In this document: positions 14,693 to 23,632 of the stretch, piece by piece
How the letters are laid out: every line of letters starts with the position of its first letter
Position numbering within the stretch: the first letter of the stretch is position 1
Origin: Amycolatopsis balhimycina FH 1894
Lineage (GTDB): Bacteria; Actinomycetota; Actinomycetes; Mycobacteriales; Pseudonocardiaceae
Reading direction: 5' to 3'
DNA length: 64,000 nt
Assembly: GCF_000384295.1 (NCBI RefSeq)
Contig: NZ_KB913037.1
Location: 5,638,822-5,702,821 of the forward strand
Notes under the pieces: generated by a model
Database searches by the model: none
What the model was told of the DNA's origin: nothing
What the model saw: the letters and a program-made list of their open reading frames with translations, nothing else
Position numbers and translations under genes: made by a program

Positions 14693-17374
14693 GTGTCGGA
14701 GGAGCCGCGCCGTCCTCGGCACGCCGCGCCGGACGACGGGCAGCAGCCGGTGCCCACGCCGACTTGGCAGCCGCCACCCCCGGTGCGCTGGGAGACGCCG
14801 GAGCCGTCGATCTCCGGCCGCCTCGACGACGGCGAGCCGTCCGGCGGGGAACAGACCGTCTTCCACGCTCCCGTGCGCCGTCCGCCGACGCCGCCGCGCG
14901 GGCAGCCGTCCACCGCGCGTGCGCCGATCCCCGGCGCCGAGGACCCGACCCGCCCGCCGGGCAGCATCAATCCCGTCCTGCCGCCGGTCCAGCCGACGCA
15001 GGCGGTGGCGCCGCCGACGCAGGCCGTCCGCCCGGACCCCGACGCGCCCCAGCCGACGAGCGTGCTCGCTTCGCCGACACCGGAAACGCAGAGCATCAGG
15101 CCACCGGCGCCGCGGCCGGACACCGGCCCCGGGGCCCCGCTGCCGGACCCGGGCACGGAGAGCGTCCTGCCCGAGCGCACGAGCGAGGGACGGCCGACCG
15201 GAACCGGGACGGGCTCGGGGACCGGCAGCGGCTCGGGCTCGGGCCCCGGCGCGTTCCCCGGCACTTCGCGGCGGACGTCGTCGCGGACGTCGCGGTCGCG
15301 GCGCGGACGGCTCGGCGCCGGGCTGGTCGACGTCCCGCCGGTGCCCGCGCGCGACCCCGCGTCGGCCGTGCTGACGGACCCCGTGGTGTCGGAGGAAAAG
15401 CGGTACTGCGGCAGCTGCGGCGCGAAGGTCGGCCGGGGCAAGGACGGGAAACCCGGTACGGCGGAAGGGAAGTGCGAAAACTGCGGCGCGCCGTTCTCGT
15501 TCGTCCCGAAGCTGGAGCCGAACGAGCTCGTCGGTGGCCAGTACGAGGTGCTCGGCGCGATCGCGTACGGCGGCCTGGGCTGGATCTACCTGGCGCAGGA
15601 CCACAACGTCAGCGACCGCTGGGTCGTCCTCAAAGGACTGATCGACACCGGTGACGCGACGGCGATGGCGGCCGCGGCCAACGAACAGCGGTTCCTGGCC
15701 GAGGTCGAGCACCCGAACATCGTCAAGATCCACAACTTCGTGCAGCACCCGGACGCGCACAGCGGCACGACCGTCGGCTACATCGTCATGGAGTACGTCG
15801 GCGGCCAGTCGCTGCGGCAGCTCGCCCTGGCGCACCACCGGGAAAGCCGCCGTCCGGAGCCGCTGCCGATCGGCCAGGTCATCGCGTACGGGCTGGAAAT
15901 CCTGCCCGCGCTGGGCTATCTCCACAGCCAGGGCCTGCTCTACTGCGACCTCAAGCCGGACAACGTCATCCAGACCAACGAGCAGCTGAAGCTGATCGAC
16001 CTGGGCGCGGTCCGCCGCACCGACGACTACGAGAGCCCGCTGTTCTTCACCACCGGCTACAGCGCGCCGGAACTGCCGACACAGGGCGCGTCGATCGCGT
16101 CGGACCTGTTCACCGTCGGGCGCACGCTCGCCGTGCTGAGCTTCGAGTTCACCGGGTACACGACGAAGTTCAAGACGACCCTGCCCGGCCCGGACGCCGT
16201 CCCGCTCTTCGCGCTTTTCGGTTCCTACTACCGGTTCCTGCGGCGCGCGACGCACGCCGACCCGGACCGGCGGTTCCTCTCCGCGGAGGAGATGTCCGAC
16301 CAGCTCACCGGGGTGCTGCGCGAGATCATGGCGCTCGGCACCGGCAAGCCGCGGCCCGGCGCGTCCACCGTGTTCGGCCCGGAGAGCCGCACGTTCGGCG
16401 TGCAGCTCGTCGTGCCGGAGGCCGGCGCCAGCGTGCCGCTGCCCGGTGCGGACGAAGTCGTCGCCGGCCTTCCGATCCCGCAGGTGGACACCGACGACCC
16501 GGCCGCGGGCGTGCTCGCCACGACGACGGCGCTCGAACCGCGTGGCGCCATCGAAGCGCTGGCCGGCGCGCCCCGGGAGTCGATCGAGGTCCGGCTTCGG
16601 ATCGTGCGCGCCCGGATCGAGCTGGGCGAGCTGGCGGAGGCGCAGCGGCAGCTGCAGGCGGCGCAGTACCTGGCGATCAAGAACGGCTTCCCGCACGACT
16701 GGCGGATCGACTGGTACCGCGGCCTGATCGAGCTGGCCGGCGGCCGCTCCCGGGTTGCGCACGTCGCCTTCGAAGCGGTGTACGACGACCTCCCGGGCGA
16801 GATCGCCCCGAAGCTCGCGCTGGGCGTCAGCGCCGAGGGCGTCGGCGACTATTTCGCCGCCGCGCGGTTCTACGAGCTCGTCTGGCGCACCGACCGCAGC
16901 TACGTCAGCGCCGCCTTCGGCCTCGCCCGCGTCTACCTGGCGCAGGGTGCGCGGGCCGGCGCGGTCGAAGTGCTCGAGACCGTGCCGCCGTCGTCGACCC
17001 ACTACATCGACGCGCAGGTCGCGGCGATCAAGATCAAGACGACGGCGACCAAGGCCAACGGCCGTGAGACCCCGGTCACCGAGCACGACCTGCTCGACGC
17101 GTCGGCCCGGCTCGAGCGGCTCCGCCTGGACGCCGAGCGCCGGACGCGGCTCAGCGCGAACGTGCTCGAAGCCGCGTACGAGTGGCTTCGCGCGCCCAAG
17201 CAGGGCGGCTCGACGCCAGGGGCGCGAGTGCTGGGCTGCGCTCTCGAGGAGCGTGAGCTGCGGTTCGGCCTGGAGCGGTGCTACCGGGCGCTGGCCCGGC
17301 TGGCGGCCACGATCGAGCAGCGCGTCGAGCTGGTGGACCGGGCGAACGCGATCCGGCCCCGGACGCTCACCTGA
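14693..17374 (+). CDS. pknG: Serine/threonine protein kinase PknG
   Basis: An 893-aa soluble kinase. Residues 1-~230 are a Pro/Thr/Ser-rich disordered region, clearly longer than the mycobacterial one. A rubredoxin-like metal site follows, with CGSC near 239 and CENC near 261. The kinase domain has its Lys in VVLKG near 312, YCDLKPDNV near 420 (HRD replaced) and DLG for DFG. A TPR region fills ~600-893. GTG 14693 follows GGGAGG. The known target is the FHA protein GarA, which controls glutamate metabolism. Confidence 0.94.
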   Translation: MSEEPRRPRHAAPDDGQQPVPTPTWQPPPPVRWETPEPSISGRLDDGEPSGGEQTVFHAPVRRPPTPPRGQPSTARAPIPGAEDPTRPPGSINPVLPPVQPTQAVAPPTQAVRPDPDAPQPTSVLASPTPETQSIRPPAPRPDTGPGAPLPDPGTESVLPERTSEGRPTGTGTGSGTGSGSGSGPGAFPGTSRRTSSRTSRSRRGRLGAGLVDVPPVPARDPASAVLTDPVVSEEKRYCGSCGAKVGRGKDGKPGTAEGKCENCGAPFSFVPKLEPNELVGGQYEVLGAIAYGGLGWIYLAQDHNVSDRWVVLKGLIDTGDATAMAAAANEQRFLAEVEHPNIVKIHNFVQHPDAHSGTTVGYIVMEYVGGQSLRQLALAHHRESRRPEPLPIGQVIAYGLEILPALGYLHSQGLLYCDLKPDNVIQTNEQLKLIDLGAVRRTDDYESPLFFTTGYSAPELPTQGASIASDLFTVGRTLAVLSFEFTGYTTKFKTTLPGPDAVPLFALFGSYYRFLRRATHADPDRRFLSAEEMSDQLTGVLREIMALGTGKPRPGASTVFGPESRTFGVQLVVPEAGASVPLPGADEVVAGLPIPQVDTDDPAAGVLATTTALEPRGAIEALAGAPRESIEVRLRIVRARIELGELAEAQRQLQAAQYLAIKNGFPHDWRIDWYRGLIELAGGRSRVAHVAFEAVYDDLPGEIAPKLALGVSAEGVGDYFAAARFYELVWRTDRSYVSAAFGLARVYLAQGARAGAVEVLETVPPSSTHYIDAQVAAIKIKTTATKANGRETPVTEHDLLDASARLERLRLDAERRTRLSANVLEAAYEWLRAPKQGGSTPGARVLGCALEERELRFGLERCYRALARLAATIEQRVELVDRANAIRPRTLT

Positions 17375-17959
17375 TCACGGGTTGATGTCCCAGTCGCGCT
17401 CGCGCTGGTTCTTCGCGTGCTGTGCGGCCAGCTTCTCCAGCGCCTGGGGGTCGCCGTGGGTGCTGAAGTGCTCGAAGCCGACGATGACGAACAGCGCGCG
17501 GGCGCTCACCGCGATCGGGCCGTCCTCCGCGTCGAGCCGGCCGTCCGCGCTGACGTAGATCTTGCGGCCCGCGATGCCGTCCAGGCGCGCCTCGATGAAC
17601 AGCGTCGAACCCACCGGCACCGGACGCCGGAAGTCCGTCTCGAGCTTGCCGGTCACCGCCGGTCGGTGCAGGAGGTTGCCGACCGTCGAACCGAGCGCCT
17701 CGTCGAACGCGCAGGCCAGCAGGCCGCCGTGGGCGAGCCCGGGCGCGCCCTGGTGGGCCGCGGTCACGGTGAACCGCGAGTGCACGACCTGGCCCTCGCC
17801 GACGGTCGAGCGCAGGTGCAGCCCGGCGTCGGCCTCGTCACCACAGCCGAAGCACTCGGTGAAGTGCACCCCGAGCTCGGTACCCGGCGCCGGCGCCTTC
17901 GGGTGCGGGACGGCCGGCTCCACCGCCACCGGCGGCCACGGTTGAGAAACACGACTCAT
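17375..17959 (-). CDS. PaaI-family hotdog thioesterase
   Basis: A 194-aa single-hotdog protein with the PaaI pattern (CFGCG near residue 36; GLAHGGLLACAFDEALG near 88, with HGG and the catalytic acid). It probably hydrolyses a small acyl-CoA. Its stop abuts the pknG stop with no intervening bases, so the two genes converge directly. Start ATG 17959. Confidence 0.85.
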   Translation of the reverse strand: MSRVSQPWPPVAVEPAVPHPKAPAPGTELGVHFTECFGCGDEADAGLHLRSTVGEGQVVHSRFTVTAAHQGAPGLAHGGLLACAFDEALGSTVGNLLHRPAVTGKLETDFRRPVPVGSTLFIEARLDGIAGRKIYVSADGRLDAEDGPIAVSARALFVIVGFEHFSTHGDPQALEKLAAQHAKNQRERDWDINP

Positions 17960-18160
17960 GCGCTGACGTTAACCGGCCGGTAGCCACGGCCCGCGCCCGG
18001 CCCGCGAGGAATGTCCGCAACCGAACTCGCTCGGTAGCCGGAAAGTTCCCCACTGTAGAGATTTTTCGGCTCAGGCTGCCGACCTGCGAAAGCCGGTCAA
18101 GACTGGGCCGATGAGCTCTCACGGCCCGATGGGCACTGCACGGAGGAGGTCGTCGCCGGC

Positions 18161-19528
18161 ATGAGCGAACCAGCTACGACGGGGAAACCGTCAGTGGACG
18201 AGAGAACCGTCAAGCGCGCCGTCTGGGCGTCGGCCATGGGGAACGCCACCGAGTGGTACGACTACGGCGTCTTCACCTCGGGCGCGATCGCCACCAGCAT
18301 CGGCACGCTGTTCTTCCCCGGCGAAGGCAACGCGGTGCTGAAGTCGCTGGCACTGCTCGCGGTCGGGTTCATCGTCCGGCCGTTCGGCGGGGCGTTCTTC
18401 GGGCCGCTCGGCGACAAGCTCGGCCGCAAGCGGGTCCTGGCCATCACGATCCTGCTGATGTCCGGCTGCACGTTCCTGGTCGGCGTCCTGCCGACGTACG
18501 CGGGCAGCTACAGCATGGGCATCGCGGCGCCGATCGCGATCCTGCTGCTGCGGATCATCCAGGGCTTTTCGACCGGCGGCGAGTACGGCGGAGCGGCGAC
18601 GTTCATCGCCGAGTACTCGCCGACGAAACGCCGTGGCTTCTTCGGCAGCTTCCTCGAGCTCGGCACGCTGGCCGGCTACGTGCTGGGCAACCTGGTGGTG
18701 CTCTCCGTGACGCTCTCGCTGTCGGCTGACCAGGTCGACGCCTGGGGCTGGCGGATCCCGTTCTTCGTCGCGCTGCCGCTCGGCCTGATCGGGCTCTACC
18801 TGCGGAACAAGCTCGAGGACACCCCCGAGTTCCGCCGGATGGAAGCCGCGGGCGAGGCACCGAAGAAGGCGCCGCTCAAGGAGATCTTCGTCCGCAACTG
18901 GCGGATGATCCTCAACCTGATCGGCATCGTGCTGCTGCTGAACGTCGCGGACTACCTGCTGCTGACCACGATGCCGACGTATTTCACGGACACGTTGAAG
19001 ATCAACGACAACACCTCGACGTTGATCATCATCGCGGTCGAAGTCATCCAGATGGCGATCATCATCCCGCTCGGGGCGCTGTCCGACCGGATCGGCCGGA
19101 AACCGCTGCTGCTCACCGCGGCCATCGGGTTCCTGGTGCTGAGCTGGCCCAGCCTCAAGCTGATGCAGTCCGGCAGCATCCTGTGGCTGTTCGTCGGGTT
19201 CCTGATCGTGGCGATCCTGCTGGTCCTCATGCTCGCGGTGATCGGCTCGACGTTCCCGGCGATGTTCCCGACGCGGGTGCGCTACGGCTCGTTCGCGATC
19301 GGCTACAACATCTCGACGTCGCTGTTCGGTGGTACCTGCGGCGTCATCGTGACGGCGTTGATCAAGAGCACCGGCAACGAGGACTGGCCGGCGTACTACC
19401 TGATGGCGGCGGCGGTGATCGCGATCCTCCCGATCATCAAGATCCCGGAGACGTCCCAGGTGCCGATGGACCAGATCGACACCGAAGACAACACCGGCAA
19501 GCTGGCCTCCGCGTCCGCTCAGCGCTGA
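18161..19528 (+). CDS. MFS metabolite:proton symporter (ProP/KgtP-like)
   Basis: A 455-aa, 12-TM major facilitator. NATEWYDYGVF in TM1, the loop 2-3 motif GPLGDKLGRKR, GFSTGGEYGGAATFIAEYSP in TM4-5 and DRIGRKPLL in the middle loop identify the metabolite:H+ symporter family (ProP, KgtP, ShiA). The substrate is a compatible solute or organic acid. ATG 18161 has an upstream GGAGGAGG. A stem-loop follows. Confidence 0.9.
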   Translation: MSEPATTGKPSVDERTVKRAVWASAMGNATEWYDYGVFTSGAIATSIGTLFFPGEGNAVLKSLALLAVGFIVRPFGGAFFGPLGDKLGRKRVLAITILLMSGCTFLVGVLPTYAGSYSMGIAAPIAILLLRIIQGFSTGGEYGGAATFIAEYSPTKRRGFFGSFLELGTLAGYVLGNLVVLSVTLSLSADQVDAWGWRIPFFVALPLGLIGLYLRNKLEDTPEFRRMEAAGEAPKKAPLKEIFVRNWRMILNLIGIVLLLNVADYLLLTTMPTYFTDTLKINDNTSTLIIIAVEVIQMAIIIPLGALSDRIGRKPLLLTAAIGFLVLSWPSLKLMQSGSILWLFVGFLIVAILLVLMLAVIGSTFPAMFPTRVRYGSFAIGYNISTSLFGGTCGVIVTALIKSTGNEDWPAYYLMAAAVIAILPIIKIPETSQVPMDQIDTEDNTGKLASASAQR

Positions 19529-19544
19529 GCGGACGCCGGAAAAG

Positions 19545-19580
19545 CGTGTGCCCCGTCCGGATCACCGGGCGGGGCACACG
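19545..19580 (+). terminator. Stem-loop after the MFS gene
   Basis: CGTGTGCCCCG pairs with CGGGGCACACG, with an inner CCGG/CCGG and an ATCA loop. It lies between convergent genes and may serve both; there is no T tract. Confidence 0.65.
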
Positions 19581-19616
19581 CACGCCGGGGGTCAGTCGCG
19601 GTCATGTGAGCCACGG

Positions 19617-20102
19617 CTAGCGCGTCGACTGCGGCGCCGTCGGTACTTCCGGCCGGGTTTGGACGGGCACCGTGGTGGACTGCGAGGCCGGCGATGTCGG
19701 GCGGGAGGTCGCCCGCGATCCCGCGGACGGCGCGACCGGCGTCTGCGTTCGCGGGTTGCGCGATCGGGTCTGGCCCGGCTCGGCCGCCGGCGGCCCGATC
19801 GACGTCGCCGGAACGTCGAGGTCTGTGGGCGACGGTGGGGGAGACGTGGTGCCGATCGTGGACAGGCCGGGGCCCGCGGGCTGCACCGGCTCCGGTGGCC
19901 CGGCGCGGTGGCCGGCCAGAAAACCGGCCACCGCCAGGATGATCGCCGTCGCGGTCGAAGTGCCCGCCACGGCGAAGCGCTTGCGTCGTCGCCGGACCCG
20001 GCCGCCGCGCTCGATCACGTCGGCGGCTTCGAGGCGCATCGGCGGCTGCGGGCCGCCGGCCGCGCCGGTCAGGATCGCGCGGACGTCGTCTTCGGGGTCC
20101 AT
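19617..20102 (-). CDS. Single-TM protein downstream of a sigma factor (putative anti-sigma)
   Basis: A 161-aa protein starting MDPEDDVRAILTG. The cytosolic N-terminus is ~55 aa with a basic stop (RRRRKR), one TM lies near 57-76, and the outer half is Pro/Ser/Thr-rich. It follows the SigE-family gene by 5 bases, the usual anti-sigma position. It has no zinc-binding HxxxCxxC motif. Anti-sigma function is inferred from context only. Confidence 0.75.
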   Translation of the reverse strand: MDPEDDVRAILTGAAGGPQPPMRLEAADVIERGGRVRRRRKRFAVAGTSTATAIILAVAGFLAGHRAGPPEPVQPAGPGLSTIGTTSPPPSPTDLDVPATSIGPPAAEPGQTRSRNPRTQTPVAPSAGSRATSRPTSPASQSTTVPVQTRPEVPTAPQSTR

Positions 20103-20107
20103 GTTCG

Positions 20108-20659
20108 TCACCTCCCCTCCGTGGGTGCGCTGAACGTCAGCGCACCGTAGTGCGGGCCGAGCCGGTTGCGCAGCGTGGCCAGGCCGCGGGAAGCCTGGCT
20201 CTTCACCGTGCCTGTGCTGCAGCCGAGCGCCTGAGCCGTCTCTTCGACGCTCAGGTCTTCGAAGTACCGCAGCACCAGCACAGCGCGCTGCCTGGGGGCC
20301 AGGACCGCCAGCGCCTGCCGGACCAGCATGTCCTGGTCGCTCGCGGGTTCCGCCGGGAGTTCCGGCGGGGTGTCGGTGAGCCGCTCCCGTTTCCACCTGC
20401 TGCGCCGGTGCTCGGCGAGGAACGTGCGCAGGACGACTTTGCGCGCGTAGGCGTCCAGCGCGTCGTGCCGCGACAGTCTCGGCCAGGCGAGGTAGAGCTT
20501 GAGCAACGCGGCCTGCGTGAGGTCTTCGGCCTGGTGCCAGTCCCCGCAGAGCAGGAAGGCGGTCGATCGCAGGCTGTGCGCGCGCTCGCCGAAGTACCGG
20601 GCGAACTCGCCGTCCCACGGCGAGTCCGGCCCGGTCGACGGACGGGAGCGGGAAATCAC
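20108..20659 (-). CDS. SigE-family (ECF-like) RNA polymerase sigma factor
   Basis: A 183-aa sigma factor with region 2 (FARYFGERAHSLRSTAFLLCGDWHQAEDLTQ, split here by description) and region 4 (VLRYFEDLSVEETA, then CSTGTVKSQASRGL). It is the actinobacterial SigE-type subfamily. GTG 20659 was chosen because upstream codons overlap the preceding gene, which ends at 20664. It lies in a three-gene operon between a small secreted protein and a single-TM protein. Confidence 0.92.
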   Translation of the reverse strand: MISRSRPSTGPDSPWDGEFARYFGERAHSLRSTAFLLCGDWHQAEDLTQAALLKLYLAWPRLSRHDALDAYARKVVLRTFLAEHRRSRWKRERLTDTPPELPAEPASDQDMLVRQALAVLAPRQRAVLVLRYFEDLSVEETAQALGCSTGTVKSQASRGLATLRNRLGPHYGALTFSAPTEGR

Positions 20660-20663
20660 CTGG

Positions 20664-20975
20664 TTACCGGGTCTCCCACACGGCCGGCAGGTGCAGGTCG
20701 CCGGTCGGCCCGGCCGGGACGGCGCGGGGGACGCGCGGAACCTGACCCGTGCGCGGTTCGGCCGCCCGGGGTGCACGCGAGGCGGGAGCCGTGGTCGGGA
20801 CACCCGACCGGCTGTTGGCCGGGGCGGGAGCCACGGTCGGCTCGCCCGGCCGGGTCACCTGGGTCGAGGTCGGGGCGGCCGGCGCCTGCGCCTCCGAAGC
20901 CAGCGCGATGCCACCGGTCAGGGCGCCACCGGCGAGCACGAGCGCGCCGAGGGTCAGGGCGATGCGGATACGCAA
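20664..20975 (-). CDS. Small secreted Pro/Thr-rich protein
   Basis: A 103-aa protein with a signal peptide (residues ~1-27, cleavage near LASEA) and a mature part rich in Pro, Ala, Arg and Thr. TTG 20975 has a GAGGAG Shine-Dalgarno five bases upstream. It is the first gene of the sigma-factor operon. No domain is recognised. Confidence 0.65.
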   Translation of the reverse strand: MRIRIALTLGALVLAGGALTGGIALASEAQAPAAPTSTQVTRPGEPTVAPAPANSRSGVPTTAPASRAPRAAEPRTGQVPRVPRAVPAGPTGDLHLPAVWETR

Positions 20976-21094
20976 GACAGCTCCTCATTCTCGCGGGCGC
21001 AACTGGGGATCGCTGCGCCTCTGCCCTTAGTCATGCGGCCGGTGATCGCCGGGGTTGCATCGGATTTCGCGGGTTTCCGCGGAGAAACACGAAC

Positions 21095-21125
21095 GGCCGG
21101 GAAGCCCGCAGTGGACTTCCCGGCC
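21095..21125 (-). terminator. Stem-loop after the L,D-transpeptidase gene
   Basis: GGCCGGGAAG (21095-21104) and CTTCCCGGCC (21116-21125) form a perfect 10-bp stem 36 bases past the stop of the minus-strand gene. Confidence 0.65.
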
Positions 21126-21161
21126 GCCCGGCTGTTTCTCGGTGTCTCAGCCCCGGTGGTC

Positions 21162-22367
21162 TCAGCCGGCGAGCGCCGACAGCTTCTGCCAGCTCGCCCA
21201 GTCGTAGGTCCAGTCGCTGTAGTCGCCGTCCTTCGCGGTCAGCGTCTGCGTGCTGCCGGTGATCTCGACCGGGTCGCCGGGGAGCACGCCGTCGTAGTAC
21301 TCCTTGGCGCGCGCGGGCGAGAGGTTCAGGCAGCCGTGCGAGACGTTCTTCTTGCCCTGTGCCCAGACCGACGCCGCGAGGCCGTGGATGAACTCGCCGT
21401 TGTTCGAGATCCGGACCGCCCACGGCACCACGACGTTTTCGTAGTGGTACTTCGGGTTGCTCATCGCGTACGTGGCCTGCTTGCCCATGACGACGTGTAC
21501 GCCGCTGTGGGTGACGCGGCCCGGGTCGGAGTCGAGGCCGTAGCTCACCGGGTAGTCGGCGATCTGCTGGCCGTCGCGGATCACCTGCATGGTGTGCTGC
21601 GTGGTGTTGCCCTTGACGATCTGGGAACGGCCGATCGTGAAGCTGGCCGACACGTCCTGCTTGCCGTACACGCCGTCGCCGACCTTGACGCCGTAGATCT
21701 TGGCGTTGACCTTCACCTGCGTGTTGGGCTTGAAGTACTCCTTCGGCCGCCAGTGCACCGAGGTGTCACCGTTCAGCCAGGCCCACGAGCCCTCGGTCTT
21801 CGGCGTGGTCTCGACCGACAGCGCCTTCTCGACCGACGCCTTGTCGGTGACGCGGCTCGGGAAGGTCAGCGTGATCGGCATCGCGATGCCGTACGTCTGG
21901 CCGTCCCCGACGTTCAGGCTGGCCGACGTCTGGCGCTTCGGCTTGACCGTGGTGAACGCGCCGGAGATGGGCAGGTTCTTGCCGTCGGCGCCCTGCACCT
22001 GGCCGGCCCACGTGTACGTCTTGCCGTAGCCGAGCTGCTCGGTGGTGCTCCAGCTCTTCTTGTCCGCCGACGTCTGCCCCTGGACCTGCTTGCCTTCCGG
22101 GTTCGTCAGCGTGACCGACGTGATCGTGCCGTCGGCGATCTTGACACCGACCGGTTCGCCGGGCGCGACGTCCTGGGCGCCGCCGGCGGGCGTGACGGTC
22201 AGTTTCGCGGGCTGCGCGGTGGGTGCCGGCGACTGCGTCGGACCGCCCCCCGCGGTGCCGCTCGCCGAGACCGTCGGTTCACTGCTGCACGCCCCCAGCG
22301 TGAGCGCGGCGATCAAGCCCAGTGCCGCAGCGGCGCCCCGGCGCCGCGTGGAAGTCCTCACCGTCAA
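21162..22367 (-). CDS. L,D-transpeptidase lipoprotein (LdtMt2-like)
   Basis: A 401-aa exported enzyme. A lipobox LTLGAC near residue 26 follows a basic N-terminus. Two Ig-like domains (~45-245) precede a YkuD catalytic domain with HGLAA and the SHGCLNLS motif carrying the nucleophile Cys near 353. It makes 3-3 cross-links in peptidoglycan. TTG 22367 is preferred because AAGGGGAA stands 6 bases upstream; GTG 22361 is the alternative. A Crp-like site lies ~76 bases upstream. Confidence 0.93.
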   Translation of the reverse strand: MTVRTSTRRRGAAAALGLIAALTLGACSSEPTVSASGTAGGGPTQSPAPTAQPAKLTVTPAGGAQDVAPGEPVGVKIADGTITSVTLTNPEGKQVQGQTSADKKSWSTTEQLGYGKTYTWAGQVQGADGKNLPISGAFTTVKPKRQTSASLNVGDGQTYGIAMPITLTFPSRVTDKASVEKALSVETTPKTEGSWAWLNGDTSVHWRPKEYFKPNTQVKVNAKIYGVKVGDGVYGKQDVSASFTIGRSQIVKGNTTQHTMQVIRDGQQIADYPVSYGLDSDPGRVTHSGVHVVMGKQATYAMSNPKYHYENVVVPWAVRISNNGEFIHGLAASVWAQGKKNVSHGCLNLSPARAKEYYDGVLPGDPVEITGSTQTLTAKDGDYSDWTYDWASWQKLSALAG

Positions 22368-22442
22368 CCCATTCCCCTTTGCCCCTTTGGTGCTACCCCA
22401 TCACGAGACGTCCCGTGTGCCGGTAACGTTGAGCAAGATCGG

Positions 22443-22458
22443 CGTGACTAAGGTCACA
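22443..22458. promoter_or_regulatory. Crp/GlxR-like operator
   Basis: CGTGACTAAGGTCACA differs from the TGTGA-N6-TCACA consensus of actinobacterial cAMP-receptor regulators at one position. It lies in the divergent region between the L,D-transpeptidase and the second cold-shock gene. Confidence 0.45.
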
Positions 22459-22682
22459 CCGGCTCACGGGTTCTTTCACTGAGGGGGCACGGCCGACTCC
22501 GTGCCGTATCCGGTGATCACGGCGCCGCTGTGCTGCGCAAGACTAGCCGGTGGGTCCGGCGGACCGGGGCCGGAGCCCTACGACGTTCCGGTGACCTTGG
22601 TGCGCAGAGCCGGTTTTCGCCCCGATCACGGGGTTCAACTTTGGTCAGATCCCGGTAGTCTGCTCTCAGGCCGTCGTTTTGC

Positions 22683-22712
22683 GTGTTCGTGGCTTCACAC
22701 TCGCGGAACTTC
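22683..22712 (+). promoter_or_regulatory. Cold-shock leader element, copy 2
   Basis: GTGTTCGTG followed by CACACTCGCGGAACT matches copy 1 (6581-6612) with a two-base shorter linker. It precedes the second cold-shock gene at a comparable distance. Confidence 0.5.
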
Positions 22713-22758
22713 TGACGCGAGCCATGGAGCCGAACCGCTCTTGACTCGTCTCGTTGGA

Positions 22759-22804
22759 ACCGCCCGGGGCGGTCGGGGTGCCGCTTCGGTGGCATTCGAA
22801 GCGG
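22759..22804 (+). promoter_or_regulatory. Two hairpins in the second cold-shock leader
   Basis: ACCGCC-CGG-GGCGGT (22759-22773) and CCGCTTCG (22781-22788) pairing with CGAAGCGG (22797-22804). Neither has a T tract, unlike the leader of copy 1. The second ends 11 bases before the Shine-Dalgarno. Confidence 0.5.
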
Positions 22805-22828
22805 ATCTGTGTAACGAGGAGTACAGCG

Positions 22829-23032
22829 GTGGCGCAAGGCACTGTGAAGTGGTTCAACGCGGAGAAGGGCTTCGGCTTCATCGCGCAGGACGGCGGCGAA
22901 GGCGACGTGTTCGTTCACTACTCGGAGATCGAGGGTCGTGGTTTCCGCACCCTCGAGGAAAACCAGCGAGTGGAGTTCGAGGTCGGCCAGGGGCAGAAGG
23001 GCCCGCAGGCCCAGAAGGTCCGCGCGATCTGA
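22829..23032 (+). CDS. Cold-shock protein (CspA family), second copy
   Basis: A 67-aa OB-fold protein with RNP1 (KGFGFI) and RNP2 (DVFVHY), very similar to the product of the gene at 6717. GTG 22829 follows GAGGAG by 7 bases. It ends before a strong terminator at 23084. It should act as an RNA chaperone. Confidence 0.96.
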   Translation: MAQGTVKWFNAEKGFGFIAQDGGEGDVFVHYSEIEGRGFRTLEENQRVEFEVGQGQKGPQAQKVRAI

Positions 23033-23083
23033 GACTGAGGCTCCCAAGCCTCACAGGCCCTGCGTGAGTTTAAGGCCTGAGCG

Positions 23084-23111
23084 GGGCCCCCGGCGAAGCC
23101 GGGGGCCCTTT
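23084..23111 (+). terminator. Rho-independent terminator after the second cold-shock gene
   Basis: GGGCCCCCGGC, loop GAA, then GCCGGGGGCCC and TTT. It lies between convergent genes. Confidence 0.85.
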
Positions 23112-23137
23112 CGCATGACTGGGGTACGGCGAGCAGG

Positions 23138-23632
23138 CTAGCGCCGCGTCCCACCGACCGGCGCGTCGAAGGCGTCGGCGGGGAAGTGGAACTCGTCGGT
23201 GAGATCACTGACCCCACCAAGATCACCGGCGTCACCGAGATCGCCGAGGTCTCCGGTGTGGCCGGCCTGCTGCCGCTGGTCCTGCAGCGACGAGGCCTGC
23301 CCTTCCCAGTTGAGCCGTTCGAGAATCCACTCCTGGGCAAGAGCTTGAGGCGAGATGCCCCGCTCGCCGGCGATGTCTTTGAGCTGCTGGCTGGCAATGA
23401 GGCTCATCCGCAGCTGGTAGACCTGCGCTTCCCCGAACCGCTTGCCGGACCCGGTGCTCTCCAAGTCGTTGTCCGGCGCCAAAGCGGCGAGGTAGGAGGT
23501 GAGCTCGGTGTCCTCGACAACGCCATCGTCCGCAGGCTTCGCGGCACCACGATGACGCCCAGAAGACGCGGCGGCTTTCAGGTTCGTGCGGCTGCTCAAG
23601 CGGCCAAGGGAGGGAAGGGGCACGAACGCCAC
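23138..23632 (-). CDS. Putative ribbon-helix-helix-type DNA-binding protein
   Basis: A ~164-aa protein. Residues around 75-115 read VYQLRMSLIASQQLKDIAGE then SPQALAQEWILERLNWE: a strand and two helices like a ribbon-helix-helix (CopG/Arc-type) fold. The C-terminus is Asp/Gly-rich with GDLGDLGDAGDLGG repeats. GTG 23632 is a best guess; GTG 23623 is possible and no clear Shine-Dalgarno decides. No toxin gene is adjacent. The fold call is inference. Confidence 0.6.
   Translation of the reverse strand: MAFVPLPSLGRLSSRTNLKAAASSGRHRGAAKPADDGVVEDTELTSYLAALAPDNDLESTGSGKRFGEAQVYQLRMSLIASQQLKDIAGERGISPQALAQEWILERLNWEGQASSLQDQRQQAGHTGDLGDLGDAGDLGGVSDLTDEFHFPADAFDAPVGGTRR

Larger units (their letters stand above)
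22368..22828. other. 461-bp divergent intergenic region
   Basis: Holds the L,D-transpeptidase promoter side with the Crp-like site (22443), then the cold-shock leader element (22683-22712) and two leader hairpins (22759-22773, 22781-22804). No coding sequence was supported here. Confidence 0.7.

Noticed and set aside
14525..17086. 853-aa minus-strand frame over pknG
   Set aside because: Antisense shadow; no domain, and pknG is certain.
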